Position numbers and translations under genes: made by a program
Shown: positions 41,276 through 51,747 of the stretch, in pieces
Position numbering within the stretch: position 1 is the first letter of the stretch
Layout of the letters: each line of letters begins with the position of its first letter
Assembly: GCF_023078275.1 (NCBI RefSeq)
Contig: NC_062971.1
Coordinates: forward strand, 13,764,001 to 13,828,000
Reading direction: 5' to 3'
DNA from: Leguminivora glycinivorella
Lineage: Eukaryota; Arthropoda; Insecta; Lepidoptera; Tortricidae
DNA: 64,000 bases
Notes under the pieces: generated by a model
What the model was told of the DNA's origin: nothing
Database searches by the model: none
What the model saw: the letters and a program-made list of their open reading frames with translations, nothing else

Positions 41276-41460
41276 CTTCTTCTTCTAAATCTTCACTACT
41301 TAGTTTTAAAAAAATGCGTATGCATGTGTTAGATTAGGTACTTCTGGCGTGTGATTGTCCAACAGGTTCTTTGCTTACTTATCGTAGTTATCGTATGTGC
41401 TATAAAGTTCCAATTCGATGAATTGAACTATTCCAAGAAACTTTTACAATAAATACTAGT

Positions 41461-42046
41461 AAAAAAACCGGCCAAGAGCGTGTCGGGCCACGCTCAGTGT
41501 AGGGTTCCGTAGTTTTTCGTATTTTTCTCAAAAACTACTGAACCTATCAAGTTCAAAACAATTTTCCTAGAAAGTCTTTATAAAGTTCTACTTTTATGAT
41601 TTTTTTCATATTTTTTAAACATATGGTTCAAAAGTTAGAGGGGGGGGACGCACTTTTTTTTCCTTTAGGAGCGATTATTTCCGAAAATATTAATATTATC
41701 AAAAAACGATCTTAGTAAATCCTTATTCATTTTTAAATACCTATCCAACAATATATCACACATTGGGGTTGGAATGAAAAAAAATATCAGCCCCCACTTT
41801 ACATGTAGGGGGGGTACCCTAATAAAACATTTTTTTCCATTTTTTATTTTTGCACTTTGTTGGCGTGATTGATATACATATTGGTACCAAATTTCAGCTT
41901 TCTAGTGCTTACGGTTACTGAGATTATCCGCGGACGGACGGACGGACGGACGGACGGACGGACGGACGGACGGACGGACGGACGGACGGACGGACAGACA
42001 GACATGGCGAAACTATAAGGGTTCCTAGTTGACTACGGAACCCTAA
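41461..42046 (+). mobile_element. AGGGTTCCGTAG-type repeat, complete copy with (GGAC)n
   Basis: From AAAAAAACCGGCCAAGAGCG through GTGTAGGGTTCCGTAG to a (GGAC)n tract (about 41932-41994) and GACTACGGAACCCTAAAAA. The ends share the inverted AGGGTTCCGTAG/CTACGGAACCCT. It contains no ORF. Almost identical in reverse to 62228-62790. Confidence 0.88.
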
Positions 42047-42418
42047 AAAGTCATAGTGCAGAGGTCACTAAACATACACTGTTAATTATACGTCACATAT
42101 TTATAAATATGTTTTACGTAGTCTTTGTGATAATTTCAAACGTCAAATTCCAATAGACCATCGGCGCTCGAACGAATATTGAAGTGGGTACCATTTATCC
42201 CTTGTTTCTTCTGCTATTTCAAAACAAATTTTATAAACCAAAATAGCTCTTTTATCCCTAATTGATACTTCAGTTCAGAATCCGGGAAACTCGTGTGTAA
42301 CTTTGACATATGAGTTGACCAAACGTTAAATTAGAGATCGGAAGTATTGGCAGCCTAACACTTGATTGGATCGTTACAAGAGAAACGTTAGACACGAGGT
42401 AAAACAAGAAATGTACAG

Positions 42419-42655
42419 GTAAAGTCGCCGTCAATAGAATTTGTGAACAATGTAAACAAACCTTGTAGTCAAAATGTCTTTAATTTCCATTCTAACTCAT
42501 CATCAGATACTGGCTAAATCCATGAGTTATTAAATCAATTCATCTCACGTTATGATCCTAACCTTTAAAATAATAAAATTGTGCTGAAATATTGATATTT
42601 TATATAATAGTTTGTTTACATTGTTGACATTATCTATTGACGGCGATTTTACTTT
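42419..42655. repeat. MITE with CGCCGTCAATAGA ends
   Basis: GTAAAGTCGCCGTCAATAGA and AACAATGTAAACAAAC at the left are inverted at the right as GTTTGTTTACATTGTTGACA and TCTATTGACGGCGATTTTAC. Confidence 0.8.
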
Positions 42656-42743
42656 AAAATGTTGACATTTTCAGTCATTTATTCAAGAAGTATGCAATTG
42701 GCCATACATGGTTCAGTTTGCATTGTATTGTACCAGTGTGGCC

Positions 42744-42900
42744 TAAGTGGCCTAGTTGGTAGTGATCCGGCCTGCTACGCCGATGGTCGTGGGTTCGAAT
42801 CCCGGTAAGGGCATTTATTTGTGTGGCGAGCACATATATTTGTTCCTGATATTTTGTGGGTGATATTTATTTTTACAATTATTTATAATATTAGAGGTGC
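42744..42900 (+). mobile_element. tRNA-derived SINE, 5' part
   Basis: A-box region GGCCTAGTTGGTAGTGATCC, B box GGGTTCGAATCCCGG at about 42790, then GGGCATTTATTTGTGTG. Truncated after GTTCCTGATA. Not a tRNA gene: there is no acceptor-stem pairing. Confidence 0.8.
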
Positions 42901-42919
42901 CAAAATAAGAATAAATTAA

Positions 42920-43360
42920 TTAAATATTTAGATATACCGATAAACTCACGTTATTGTATCGCGATTGGCGACATGTTTCGAGTCATATGACCCATCATCA
43001 GTGCACGGAGCCTAAGTAAATGCCGCGAGCACTCATGTCTGACGATGGGTCTCCATACGACTCGAAATATGTTGCCAATGGCGATATACATACTTCATGA
43101 CGTGAGTACATTCTTATAGTTATATGTATATTTGAATGTCTCACGAAAGTTAAACGTCTATAATAATTATCCATATCCATACTAATATATTATAAATGGG
43201 AACGTGTGTGTGTCTGTTCGTTTGTCCGTCTTTCACGGCAAAACGGAGCGACGAATTGACGTTATTTTTTAAGTGGAGATAGTTGAAGGGATGGAGAGTG
43301 ACATAGGCTACTTATTGTCTCTTTCTAACGCGAGCGAAGCCGCAGGCAAAAGCTAGTAGT
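42920..43360. repeat. Fold-back MITE followed by a SINE-like repeat (minus)
   Basis: 42930-43110 has ACTCACGTTATTGTATCGCG and GACATGTTTCGAGTC inverted as GACTCGAAATATGTTGCC and GACGTGAGTAC, a diverged relative of the fold-back at 7.7-8.0 kb. 43175-43360 is the AGCTTTTGCCCGCGGC family in reverse (TTTCACGGCAAAACGGAGCG, AGTGACATAGGCTACTTATT). Confidence 0.75.
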
Positions 43361-44759
43361 TAATAAATGGGTTACTATGTATAGGTAATTGTATATTCTT
43401 GTACTGTTACACAATGCACTATAATTGTACACAATATCCCTACCGACTATTTCAAATTCGACATTTTGTTCACATGTGATATTCATATTATTTTTTTATA
43501 TTTAATCATAGTTGATTAAACTGATTTTGGCTTTTATTTCATTTGTAAATTTTATTGAGATTTTCGTATTTTTTCTTTGTAAATGATATTTATTGGGAGA
43601 CACTATTAATGTTATTACTTAGAATTTATAATGTACTTTTTGACGATCATGATGATTGATGAGAAGATAAATCTAATATTGACATGTAACAAATTTATAG
43701 TGTAATTTTTATCATGAAATAAATAAATGCAAATCTAATTTGCTTTAATGTAATCCCAATGCCTAATCTTTATTATATCATTACAAATTATGATTGTTTG
43801 TCCCGGGGTAGCCTTAAGCCTATACACCATGAGTTTGTGAACGATACTCGAGGGGGTAGAGCAGGGAGAATTTTCAGAATCTGTCAAATTACCCCATTAC
43901 ACACACAAACACCCTTCACTCACACTACCTCAATTTACTGTGAAAGGTCAGTGACCCTTAATTTTTTTCAAGAGTGTTATTTTGAGTTTGTAGTCAACTA
44001 CTTACCTCCTTTGAGAAATTAAACTGTAAAAAAGGTAGCATACAAGAAGACAGAGAAAAAATTCGCATCATCTAGCTTTCCTTCTCTGTTCATGTCTCAT
44101 GTGACTTAAATTTACCTAAATATGTAGATAACGTTCCTTACTCAGTTGATTGTTTATCTAGGTGTATTTCAAATTACTTTGCACTTCATTTTGCGTTACT
44201 TTTCTATACTTAGATTAAAAATCGTCAGCCTGCCTATCCCCGCAAACATTATTCAAAGTCGTATGTGAAGGCCGATACCTCCAGGCAGACAATTATGGTC
44301 GCGTGATAAATGATAAAACATTCAGCCCTATCGCACTATTTGTAAGTGCAATAGGGACGGTCCGATGTTTTATCATTTATCGCGCGACTATGATTGCCCT
44401 GCAGGTCTTCAGAGGCCTGTGCTGTTCATTACGTATATGCGGGTTGTATTAAAGACTATCAGATATTTTCTTTATTCTTTTTGGTCGTTAGGTTTTTTTA
44501 TCATTTAGTTTGATACAAAATAAAGTATGTGTATAAAATAAAAACCTAATGAATAGAGTACAGCTAGCAGCAGTCAAGTCAGAGACACAAAGAAAGACAG
44601 GGAATATCGACGCATATCTTATCTTATCCCAATACCGCCATCGCCATCTGCATCAGACTCTTTATCTTACCCAATTTCCGAGTCTCTTCTCTAAATTTCA
44701 GTTTCTTGAGTTGAAAATGTTGAAACTCATACTTAGTAATAAATAAAACACAAAAAAAC
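43361..44759. other. Non-coding region with one hairpin MITE
   Basis: 44270-44420 has GGTCGCGTGATAAATGATAA and CCCTATCGCAC inverted as GTGCAATAGGG and TTATCATTTATCGCGCGACT. The ORFs at 43759 and 44549 show no homology I recognise. Confidence 0.6.
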
Positions 44760-46397
44760 CCCTTGTTCCTCGTAGATAACCAAGTTTGATAACTGGCTTT
44801 GTATGAGGAAAAAATATTCTTCTTTGATTACCCGGTTTGGAAACGAGATTTTTTTTTTCCTCGTAGAAAACCTTTATTTTTTGCAGTTTTCTACGAAGAA
44901 TATATTTTCTTGTTTGCTTACCCGGTTTGGAAACAAGAATTTATTTTTCCTCGTAGAAAACCATTATTATATGCGGTTTTCTACGAAGAATTTATTTTCT
45001 TCTTTGCTTACCCAGTTTGGAAACAAGAATTTATTTTTCCTCGTAGAAAACCATCATTACATGCGGTTTTCTACGAAGAATTTATTTTCTTGTTTGCTTA
45101 CCCGGTTTGGAAACAAGAATTTATTTTTCCTCGTAGAAAACCATTATTTTATGCAGTTTTCTATGAAGAATTTTTTTTCTTCTTAGCTTACCCGGTTATG
45201 AAATGGGATTTTTTTTCCTCATACAAAACCATTACTGTACGCAGTTTTCTACGAAGAATTTGTTTTCTTCTTAGCTTACCTGGTTATGAAATGGATGGGT
45301 TTATTATTCCTCAAAGTTGCATTTTATCCACAAGAGTGTAAAACCTCATTCTTTTAGCATTAGAGAGAATGTAAAAGCACGAAGCTCGAGGTATTTTATA
45401 GGAGACATTTTTTCCACAGCTGTCATTGATGAAGTGTCAGTATCATGAACAGACATTTTTTAAATACTCTATTGTTTTCTACACTAAAATAATAAAAGTG
45501 TGTTTGATATTTATATATAAATAAAACTAACAGTTCTACATTTAGTTTGAAAGTATTTATTTTAATCTGTATTATTTAAATTTTCCAAATTTAGTTCTGG
45601 AAAGGTTGCATATTAAAAAACCTAAAGAAGCAGACATTTGAAACTATCGGTTCATTTTATAAGCTATCAACGTTGTCAATAGTATTTATTTATTTATACA
45701 TATTATGTAAGTTTTTTGTTGTATTAACGTATAGAATTTACGTATACGAGCACTAATTGACACTTAACCTAATTTACTACAAATAATAAAAAGAATTTTC
45801 TCTTTAGAAAACTGCATGAAAATATGTGGGTAGTAGTTATCAATGAGGAATAATAACCCCATCCATTTCATAACCAGGTAAGCTAAGAAGAAAACAAATT
45901 CTTCGTAGAAAACTGCGTACAGTAATGGTTTTGTATGAGGAAAAAAAATCCCATTTCATAACCGGGTAAGCTAAGAAGAAAAAAAATTCTTCATAGAAAA
46001 CTGCATAAAATAATGGTTTTCTACGAGGAAAAATAAATTCTTGTTTCCAAACCGGGTAAGCAAACAAGAAAATAAATTCTTCGTAGTAAACCGCATGTAA
46101 TGATGGTTTTCTACGAGGAAAAATAAATTCTTGTTTCCAAACCGGGTAGGCAAAGAAGAAAATAGATTCTTCGTAGAAAACCGCATATAATAATGGTTTT
46201 CTACGAGGAAAAATAAATTCTTGTTTCCAAACCGGGTAAGCAAACAAGAAAATATATTCTTCGTAGAAAACTGCAAAAAATAAAGGTTTTCTACGAGGAA
46301 AAAAAAATTCTCGTTTCCAAACCGGGTAATCAAAGAAGAATATTTTTTCCTCATACAAAGCCAGTTATCAAACTTGGTTATCTACGAGGAACAAGGG
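44760..46397. mobile_element. Fold-back transposon, 1638 bp, arms of 90-bp repeats, 8-bp target duplication
   Basis: CCCTTGTTCCTCGTAGATAA at 44760 is inverted at 46397, and the direct repeat AAAAAAAC flanks both sides (44752-44759 and 46398-46405). Each arm of about 560 bp is a tandem array of roughly 90-bp units (TTTTCCTCGTAGAAAACC, GGTTTTCTACGAAGAA, CCGGTTTGGAAACAAGAA). The period is a multiple of three, so both arms stay open on the strand reading inwards: 44799-45341 plus (180 residues) and 46358-45840 minus (172 residues), with a 30-residue repeat such as EEFIFLFAYPVWKQEFIFPR RKPL. The central 45345-45835 is unique and non-coding. Structure and 8-bp duplication fit FB/Galileo-like or hAT-type fold-backs; no transposase is present. 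Confidence 0.9.
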
Positions 46398-46405
46398 AAA
46401 AAAAC

Positions 46406-47870
46406 ATATAAAAATCACAATATAATTTTAAATTATAGCTTAGACCCTGTACCAGTTGCAGTCGCCACGTCTGTAAAGTCCCTTGTAGTTTCTTTTAAAT
46501 GGCTAAATACCTAGATGTTATGTCATAAACATCTGTGACGTGACTGAAAATTAAAAAAACATCGCTCAGAGATAAGGTTCAAATTAGCATGGCAAAAAAT
46601 ACAACAGTGCAGTCAAAATACGAAAAAGCAAATGTCAATGTCAATATCACTGCCGTATTTCAGGCAATAAGGGCTGTTTTCTCAAATATGAAAAAATCTC
46701 AAAAGCAGGACTTTATACAGACTTTCTAGGAAAATTATTTTTAACTTGATAGGTAGACCAATTTATAAAAGTTGTACGAAAAAAAAATTCTGAACTAAGT
46801 TTGTAACTATATATGAAAAGCATTTTTATCTTAGATTGCATATTTTAGTATCGTAACGATTTTTCTTTCAAATAAAAAAAGAATTATTAGAATAGATTCA
46901 CGGTGTCTACCGTAAACTGGGGTTACATTGACCAATTTGGGAATTTAAACTTCTCTAGCTTCTACATGTAATGAGTAGCTATAGCTAGCTTCTACATTTA
47001 ATGGGTATTTTTATCCATTAAATGTAAAGAAAGAAAAAAAATGGGGCCATCAACTTTTTTAGTCTTTTCCTGCTAAAAATCTAGAAAAGTAACAAAATAA
47101 TGTACGCAGAAAAAAAAGCTATGAGATCAAACTTAAACTGACATTGGGGTTACTTTGATACCCTATGTTTTTTTTAAATGGTAATCGAATGTAACCCCTT
47201 GCAAAAGTATTTTATCTCAAGAAAAGATAAAAAAACGGTTCGCACAGTCAAATATTAGAACTCTTTAACGCTTTTAGTAGTAGTAGTAGTAGTAGTAGTA
47301 GTAACTCTTTATTGTACAAAAACACATTAAAAATAACATACATTGAGATGCGAAGTACAAAGGCGAACTTATCCCATAGAGGGATTTCTTCCAGTTAACC
47401 TTTGAGTAAATGAGAGGAAAGAGTTAAAGAGGGTAACAAAATCTAGCAATTTGTACAACAAGGTACCATAACGACAATGGATAAAAATCTATATATAGTT
47501 ATAGGATAAACATAACTATATCACACAAAAAGGAATGAGAAAAATACTTATGCTTTGGCTTTTTTGGGGTTACTTTGATCAAAAATAAAAATTACCTACC
47601 ATCTTCGAAAAACCAACTTTATTTGTAATTGTTTCAATATTTATCACACGAAGAGATCAAATTATCTGCCTCAACTCAACAAGTACCGTGACATAATCAG
47701 ACAATAATCAACTATGTGTCATTATGGTCAATGTTACCCCATGCAAGTGATCAAAGGCACCCCACAGAGTAAATCATTAGTAATAAATGCCTAGTTTGAC
47801 TTTATGATACAAAACTCAATACTTACAATGGTAGGTATAGCTAAGCAGAAACACGTTTCTGGCAAGCTAC
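46406..47870. other. Repeat-derived non-coding stretch
   Basis: 46690-46760 is a fragment of the AGGGTTCCGTAG repeat (ACTTTCTAGGAAAATTATTT). 46905-47780 has recurring GGGGTTACTTTGA/GGGGTTACATTGACC motifs and their inverse. 47276-47470 is a (TAG)n tract followed by CTCTTTATTGTACAAA and ACAAAGGCGAACTTATCCC, the 3' tail of a LINE-like repeat also seen at 50505-50645. Confidence 0.55.
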
Positions 47871-47874
47871 TTAA

Positions 47875-49017
47875 CCCTTAATTTGGCAAAGTCCGGTGGG
47901 ACGGACAGGTGATAAAAAAAAATATTTCGTTTTTTAGGTAGAATTTTATTTAATTTAACATATGGAAAGAGACTCTTTTATGATACATGCTTTGTATAAA
48001 AATACTATTTGACCACTGTCAACACTCGTTTGACAGTTACTCGTCAAGATGGCACCGCATCAGAAGTCAACTGTTTTTAGCAAAATATTTATGCGTTTTT
48101 CTTTTGATTTTTGTAAGAACAGGGTATTTCTGTTGAATAAATAATAAAATATATTACATAATAGTTGCAAGTGATTATGTTTTCAATTTATTTCTCAATT
48201 TCTAATACTCATAATCATCATCTAAACAAGTTGTCCGCCGCACCGGACAGTGCCAAATATATACTAAATACGATTTGTCCGCCGTGGCGGACTATGCCAA
48301 TGTTGCGGTGACACGTGTTGTAACAAATTATTATATTGTTTTGTTTATTATTTTGATTTTCTTGTTTTGGTGGCCTGCTTTTATGCTTAGATTTTTTATT
48401 TAATCCAACAGCGTGTGGTGCTGGACCAAGCAGTTAAAATTTTGGCACTTTTAGGTATACGTAGTGCGCGGACATTGTGAATGTTACATGTCGCGCGAGG
48501 GGCAATAAACATTAAAGAAAACCGGGTAGATCAAAATTTATAATTTCTTTGTCTGCCCCGAACATTGATATAATTAATTTCGGGTAGTTTTGTGTTGTTT
48601 ACATCTTTGACGACATTTTGCTGGGACATCACTGTCACATCAGTTTGTCGTGATCACGGCCTGTGCAACCTGGCCAAAAAGTCGGAAAAAAGTTAAAATA
48701 ATGATATTTGACTATAAATATGTGTCAGTTTGATTTTCATACAAAATTATTATATTTGTTAATTTTTAAAATAAATATATGTTAAGAAATACTTGTTTAT
48801 TTTAAATGACCGTATGTTTGGCAGTGTCCGCCTCAGCGGACATATTAATTTATCCCAATATTTGGCAGAGTCCGCTGTGGCGGACATATTTTTTTTCCAA
48901 AACTAATAAATCTAGATTTTTTTTAATATTTTTCGGACGCTTTAAAAACACCTGTTATTCAATATATTAAGTAAAATCGGAAAATTTATGTCACCAGAGT
49001 CTCTGCCAAATTAAGGG
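47875..49017. mobile_element. piggyBac-like non-autonomous element, 1143 bp, TTAA duplication
   Basis: TTAA at 47871-47874 and 49018-49021 flanks inverted ends CCCTTAATTTGGCAAAG and CTCTGCCAAATTAAGGG. Subterminal palindromic motifs TCCGCCGCACCGGACA, GTCCGCCGTGGCGGAC, TCCGCCTCAGCGGACA and TCCGCTGTGGCGGACA occur twice on each side. 48490-48690 is an inserted dispersed repeat shared with 2640-2800. No transposase frame. Confidence 0.88.
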
Positions 49018-49021
49018 TTAA

Positions 49022-50054
49022 TATTCACTGTGAACCTTTTACTTGAATACCACTACGTTAGTTTAGAAGTTATTTAAACATGAAAAATAGCAACAAACTA
49101 TGCTTATATTTTAACACGTTATCCGCACTGCCCACGACCATATTTACTTGTTCACTGCGTCAGAGCACCATTTATAAAGGTTGGTTTAAGGTTATCATAT
49201 GTGTAGATTTCGATAAATTTATTTTATTAATACATAACCGACTACTCATAACATATTAGTTAGTCAGGTTTTGTTCGTAGTCCAAAAGGGTCAACCCTAG
49301 CACTTTTCCCTATTCACCCCAACGTTAGGGTGAGCGAAAATTACTAAATAAAACGACATATTTTCAAAGACAAACCGAAGTTCACACCGCTGGAAGATTT
49401 TTTGTGTAAAAAATTAGCATGGAACATATAAAAAAAGTGCTATCGACGTTCAAAAGTCGGTTTTGGTCTTATTCAGCACAAATTATGGTAGTTCATACCC
49501 GTTCCGACCCCATGTACCCAAAATCTTTAGAAAACGATGTACTAAGTAGCCCAAATTGCAGCGCCGTCTCTAGATGAATTGGGTTACTAATTTATGCAAA
49601 CTACTTAAGTCGCAATAGATGTCATTTCATTTAGTATTTTAGAGGTAACTAGTAAAGATAATTTAGTTTTACAATTGTGCGAAAAAAGATTCTAATTTGG
49701 CCAGATTTTTTAACCGACTTCCAAAATTCAAAAGGTTATAAATGTATAGTTTTTTTTTAATATCACTTCTGGTCCAATTTCAAACCCCACAAATATTAAC
49801 GGCAAACTGATAATGACATTAAGTTTTTTTGAAATAAATTTGTGACATATGTGGGTAGTTTAGTAATTATAGGCACCGACTGATTGTGGATAGGTTTATA
49901 TTTTCGCTCTCTGCTAATAAATCTTGTATGGAACGGACGTGTTTTCTTTGGTGCCTCTTCATCAGTGCTGATCTTTGGCTGGGAGCATACCTTACAAAAT
50001 TAAATGCCAAAAAAAAAGTTTATTAGTAAAAATTACTTATTTGAAAATATTTCA
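49022..50054. other. Non-coding, no gene seen
   Basis: AT-rich. 49270-49560 (GGTCAACCCTAGCACTTTTC, CCGTTCCGACCCCATGTACC) reads like an old repeat. 49715-49760 has AACCGACTTCCAAAATTC, the common end of the repeat family found at 55211-55430. Confidence 0.45.
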
Positions 50055-50645
50055 ATAGTTTTCATGCTTATACATTGAAATAGATATCACGCACGAAAGT
50101 AAGAACGACAAGGCCCCCTGGTGGCTGAGCCGGGAATCGAACCCGCCATGTCTCTCGCTATACCGTAATCCTCTAAGTGCCACTTGCACCAACGAAGATG
50201 GAGGATTAACCTGAGGGTTAACCCACTATTTTACATGGAATTTGACAGTTGACAGCCCACTAACCCTGAGTTTAGTGGTTGGTGCAAATGGACCTTATAA
50301 GATTCATATACGAGGTGGTCAAAATGTGCCTATCAGAGATAATATACACTAGAGAAATTTCGTTGGGTACCACACGGCGGGCGGGTGGCCTAGTGGTAAT
50401 GACGTTAGCTGCGTAAGCTGAAGACCCGGGTTCGATTCCCGGCTCGGCCATCAGTAGGCCTTGTCGTTTTTTCTTTCGTGTATGATATCTATTTCAATTT
50501 ATGTATGTATGTATGTGAACACTTTATTGTACATAAGACAAGTTAGGACATATAAATACAGTATAGTTATGGTGTACAAAGGCGAACTTATCCCTATAAG
50601 GTGTCTCTTTCAACCTTTGAGCGAATTGAGAATTTATTATTTATA
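50055..50645. mobile_element. Two tRNA-like SINEs in inverted orientation around a MITE, plus a LINE tail
   Basis: 50055-50165 reads on the minus strand as GGCGGGTTCGATTCCCGGCT followed by GGCCTTGTCGTTCTTACTTT and CGTGATATCTATTTCAATG. 50380-50510 reads on the plus strand as GGTGGCCTAGTGGTAATGAC, GGGTTCGATTCCCGGC and the same tail. Between them, 50176-50299 is a MITE (GTGCCACTTGCACCAAC and its inverse GTTGGTGCAAATGGAC). 50505-50645 repeats the tail ACTTTATTGTACATAAGACA and ACAAAGGCGAACTTATCCC. Confidence 0.75.
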
Positions 50646-50954
50646 TAAACTTGAAAAAGAACAAATCAAAAATTATTCAATAAAATAATTTTATTTCTTC
50701 CATAGTTGTTATGTATAGTTTCATACTTATGATTTTTATTTTAAAGTAATCCATTTATATTATAGCAATCATGGGTGAAACGTGGAGGTTGACAGAAGTG
50801 TAATTAACATTTCTAAATGTTGATTTCTTGTATCTAGTCTAACTACGAAGCAATACATTGACTTATAAATTGCATCCATATACAGAGAGGTCATTCATAA
50901 AAACATCACTTTAGGTAAGTTATATATCTTTTATACAATTTGACAACCATTAAC

Positions 50955-51065
50955 CACACATCCCAATTCACCCCTCTTCCGACCCTAATCACCCCCTTCG
51001 TACACCTATTCACCCCTTTGCGACCCGATTCCCCCATTCCTGATCCTATTCACCCCTCAGGCCGC
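50955..51065 (+). repeat. Degenerate minisatellite of about 24 bp (ATTCACCCC)
   Basis: AATTCACCCCTCTTCCGACC, TATTCACCCCTTTGCGACCC and TATTCACCCCTCAGG repeat at 24-bp spacing for four to five units. The 69-residue ORF over it is a simple-repeat product. Confidence 0.65.
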
Positions 51066-51747
51066 GGATATTTATCCATCAAATTGAAATTGAAATTGAA
51101 ATCGTCTGTCAATGAAAAGAAAATTGTAGTAAGTATGTATGGAACATAAACTTTAGAAGTGTAGGTATACACTACATTCAATGCTCTACAAAGGTATACA
51201 CAATTCTGAGCAAAATTTTACTCAAAAATAAAGTTAAAATGAGTAAATAATACAATAAATTTAAATGCCAACTTTGACAGACATTTTCATGCCCCTAACT
51301 AAATATATTATTTTCCCTGGAACTACGGAACCCTAGACTGACCGTGACCCGACGCGCTCTTGGCCGGTTTTTCTTCTCAATGAAATGCAGAGATAATAAA
51401 AAATTACACCTCCCAATTTATAATAATTTTTTTTTGCAAAAAAATCATTTTTTGCACAAGCTTTACCTTAGCCGACTGTACCTTTCTTTCAACAATCATC
51501 TTTTGCTCTCCGAGATGTTTCTAAAAACCCCTTACTCAATGGGGATACGACGTTTCATAACAGAGTTCCTCTGACCACCTTTCTGCTCCATCATCAGATC
51601 ACCTCCATGATACCATAATATTGCATTGTCATGTGATTTACATATGTGTGCAAAATTTCAGCTCAATCGGAAACCGGAAAGTGGGTCAAATTTAGCTTCT
51701 ACGTTTTGACCCAAACTAACAAGGCAAGTTGAATAAAAGCTTGTAAA
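51066..51747. other. Non-coding with repeat pieces
   Basis: 51320-51375 is an end fragment of the AGGGTTCCGTAG repeat (ACTACGGAACCCTAGACTGA, CGCTCTTGGCCGGTTTTTC). 51560-51720 (GAGTTCCTCTGACCACC, CATCATCAGATCACC, CAGCTCAATCGGAAACCGGA) is another dispersed repeat piece. Confidence 0.5.

Noticed and set aside
40773..41283. 8-bp target duplication for the TAGGGATGTACCGA element
   Set aside because: The flanks TTTTTCAA and CTTCTTCT do not match, so the hAT assignment is left open.
42744..42830. Possible tRNA gene (A and B boxes; also at 18423, 50430, 57348, 60515)
   Set aside because: No pairing acceptor stem and each is followed by a shared SINE body and tail, so these are tRNA-derived SINEs.
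44799..46358. Two repeat-protein genes facing each other
   Set aside because: They are the two arms of one fold-back transposon with exact ends and target duplication. Kept as a finding, not called as genes.
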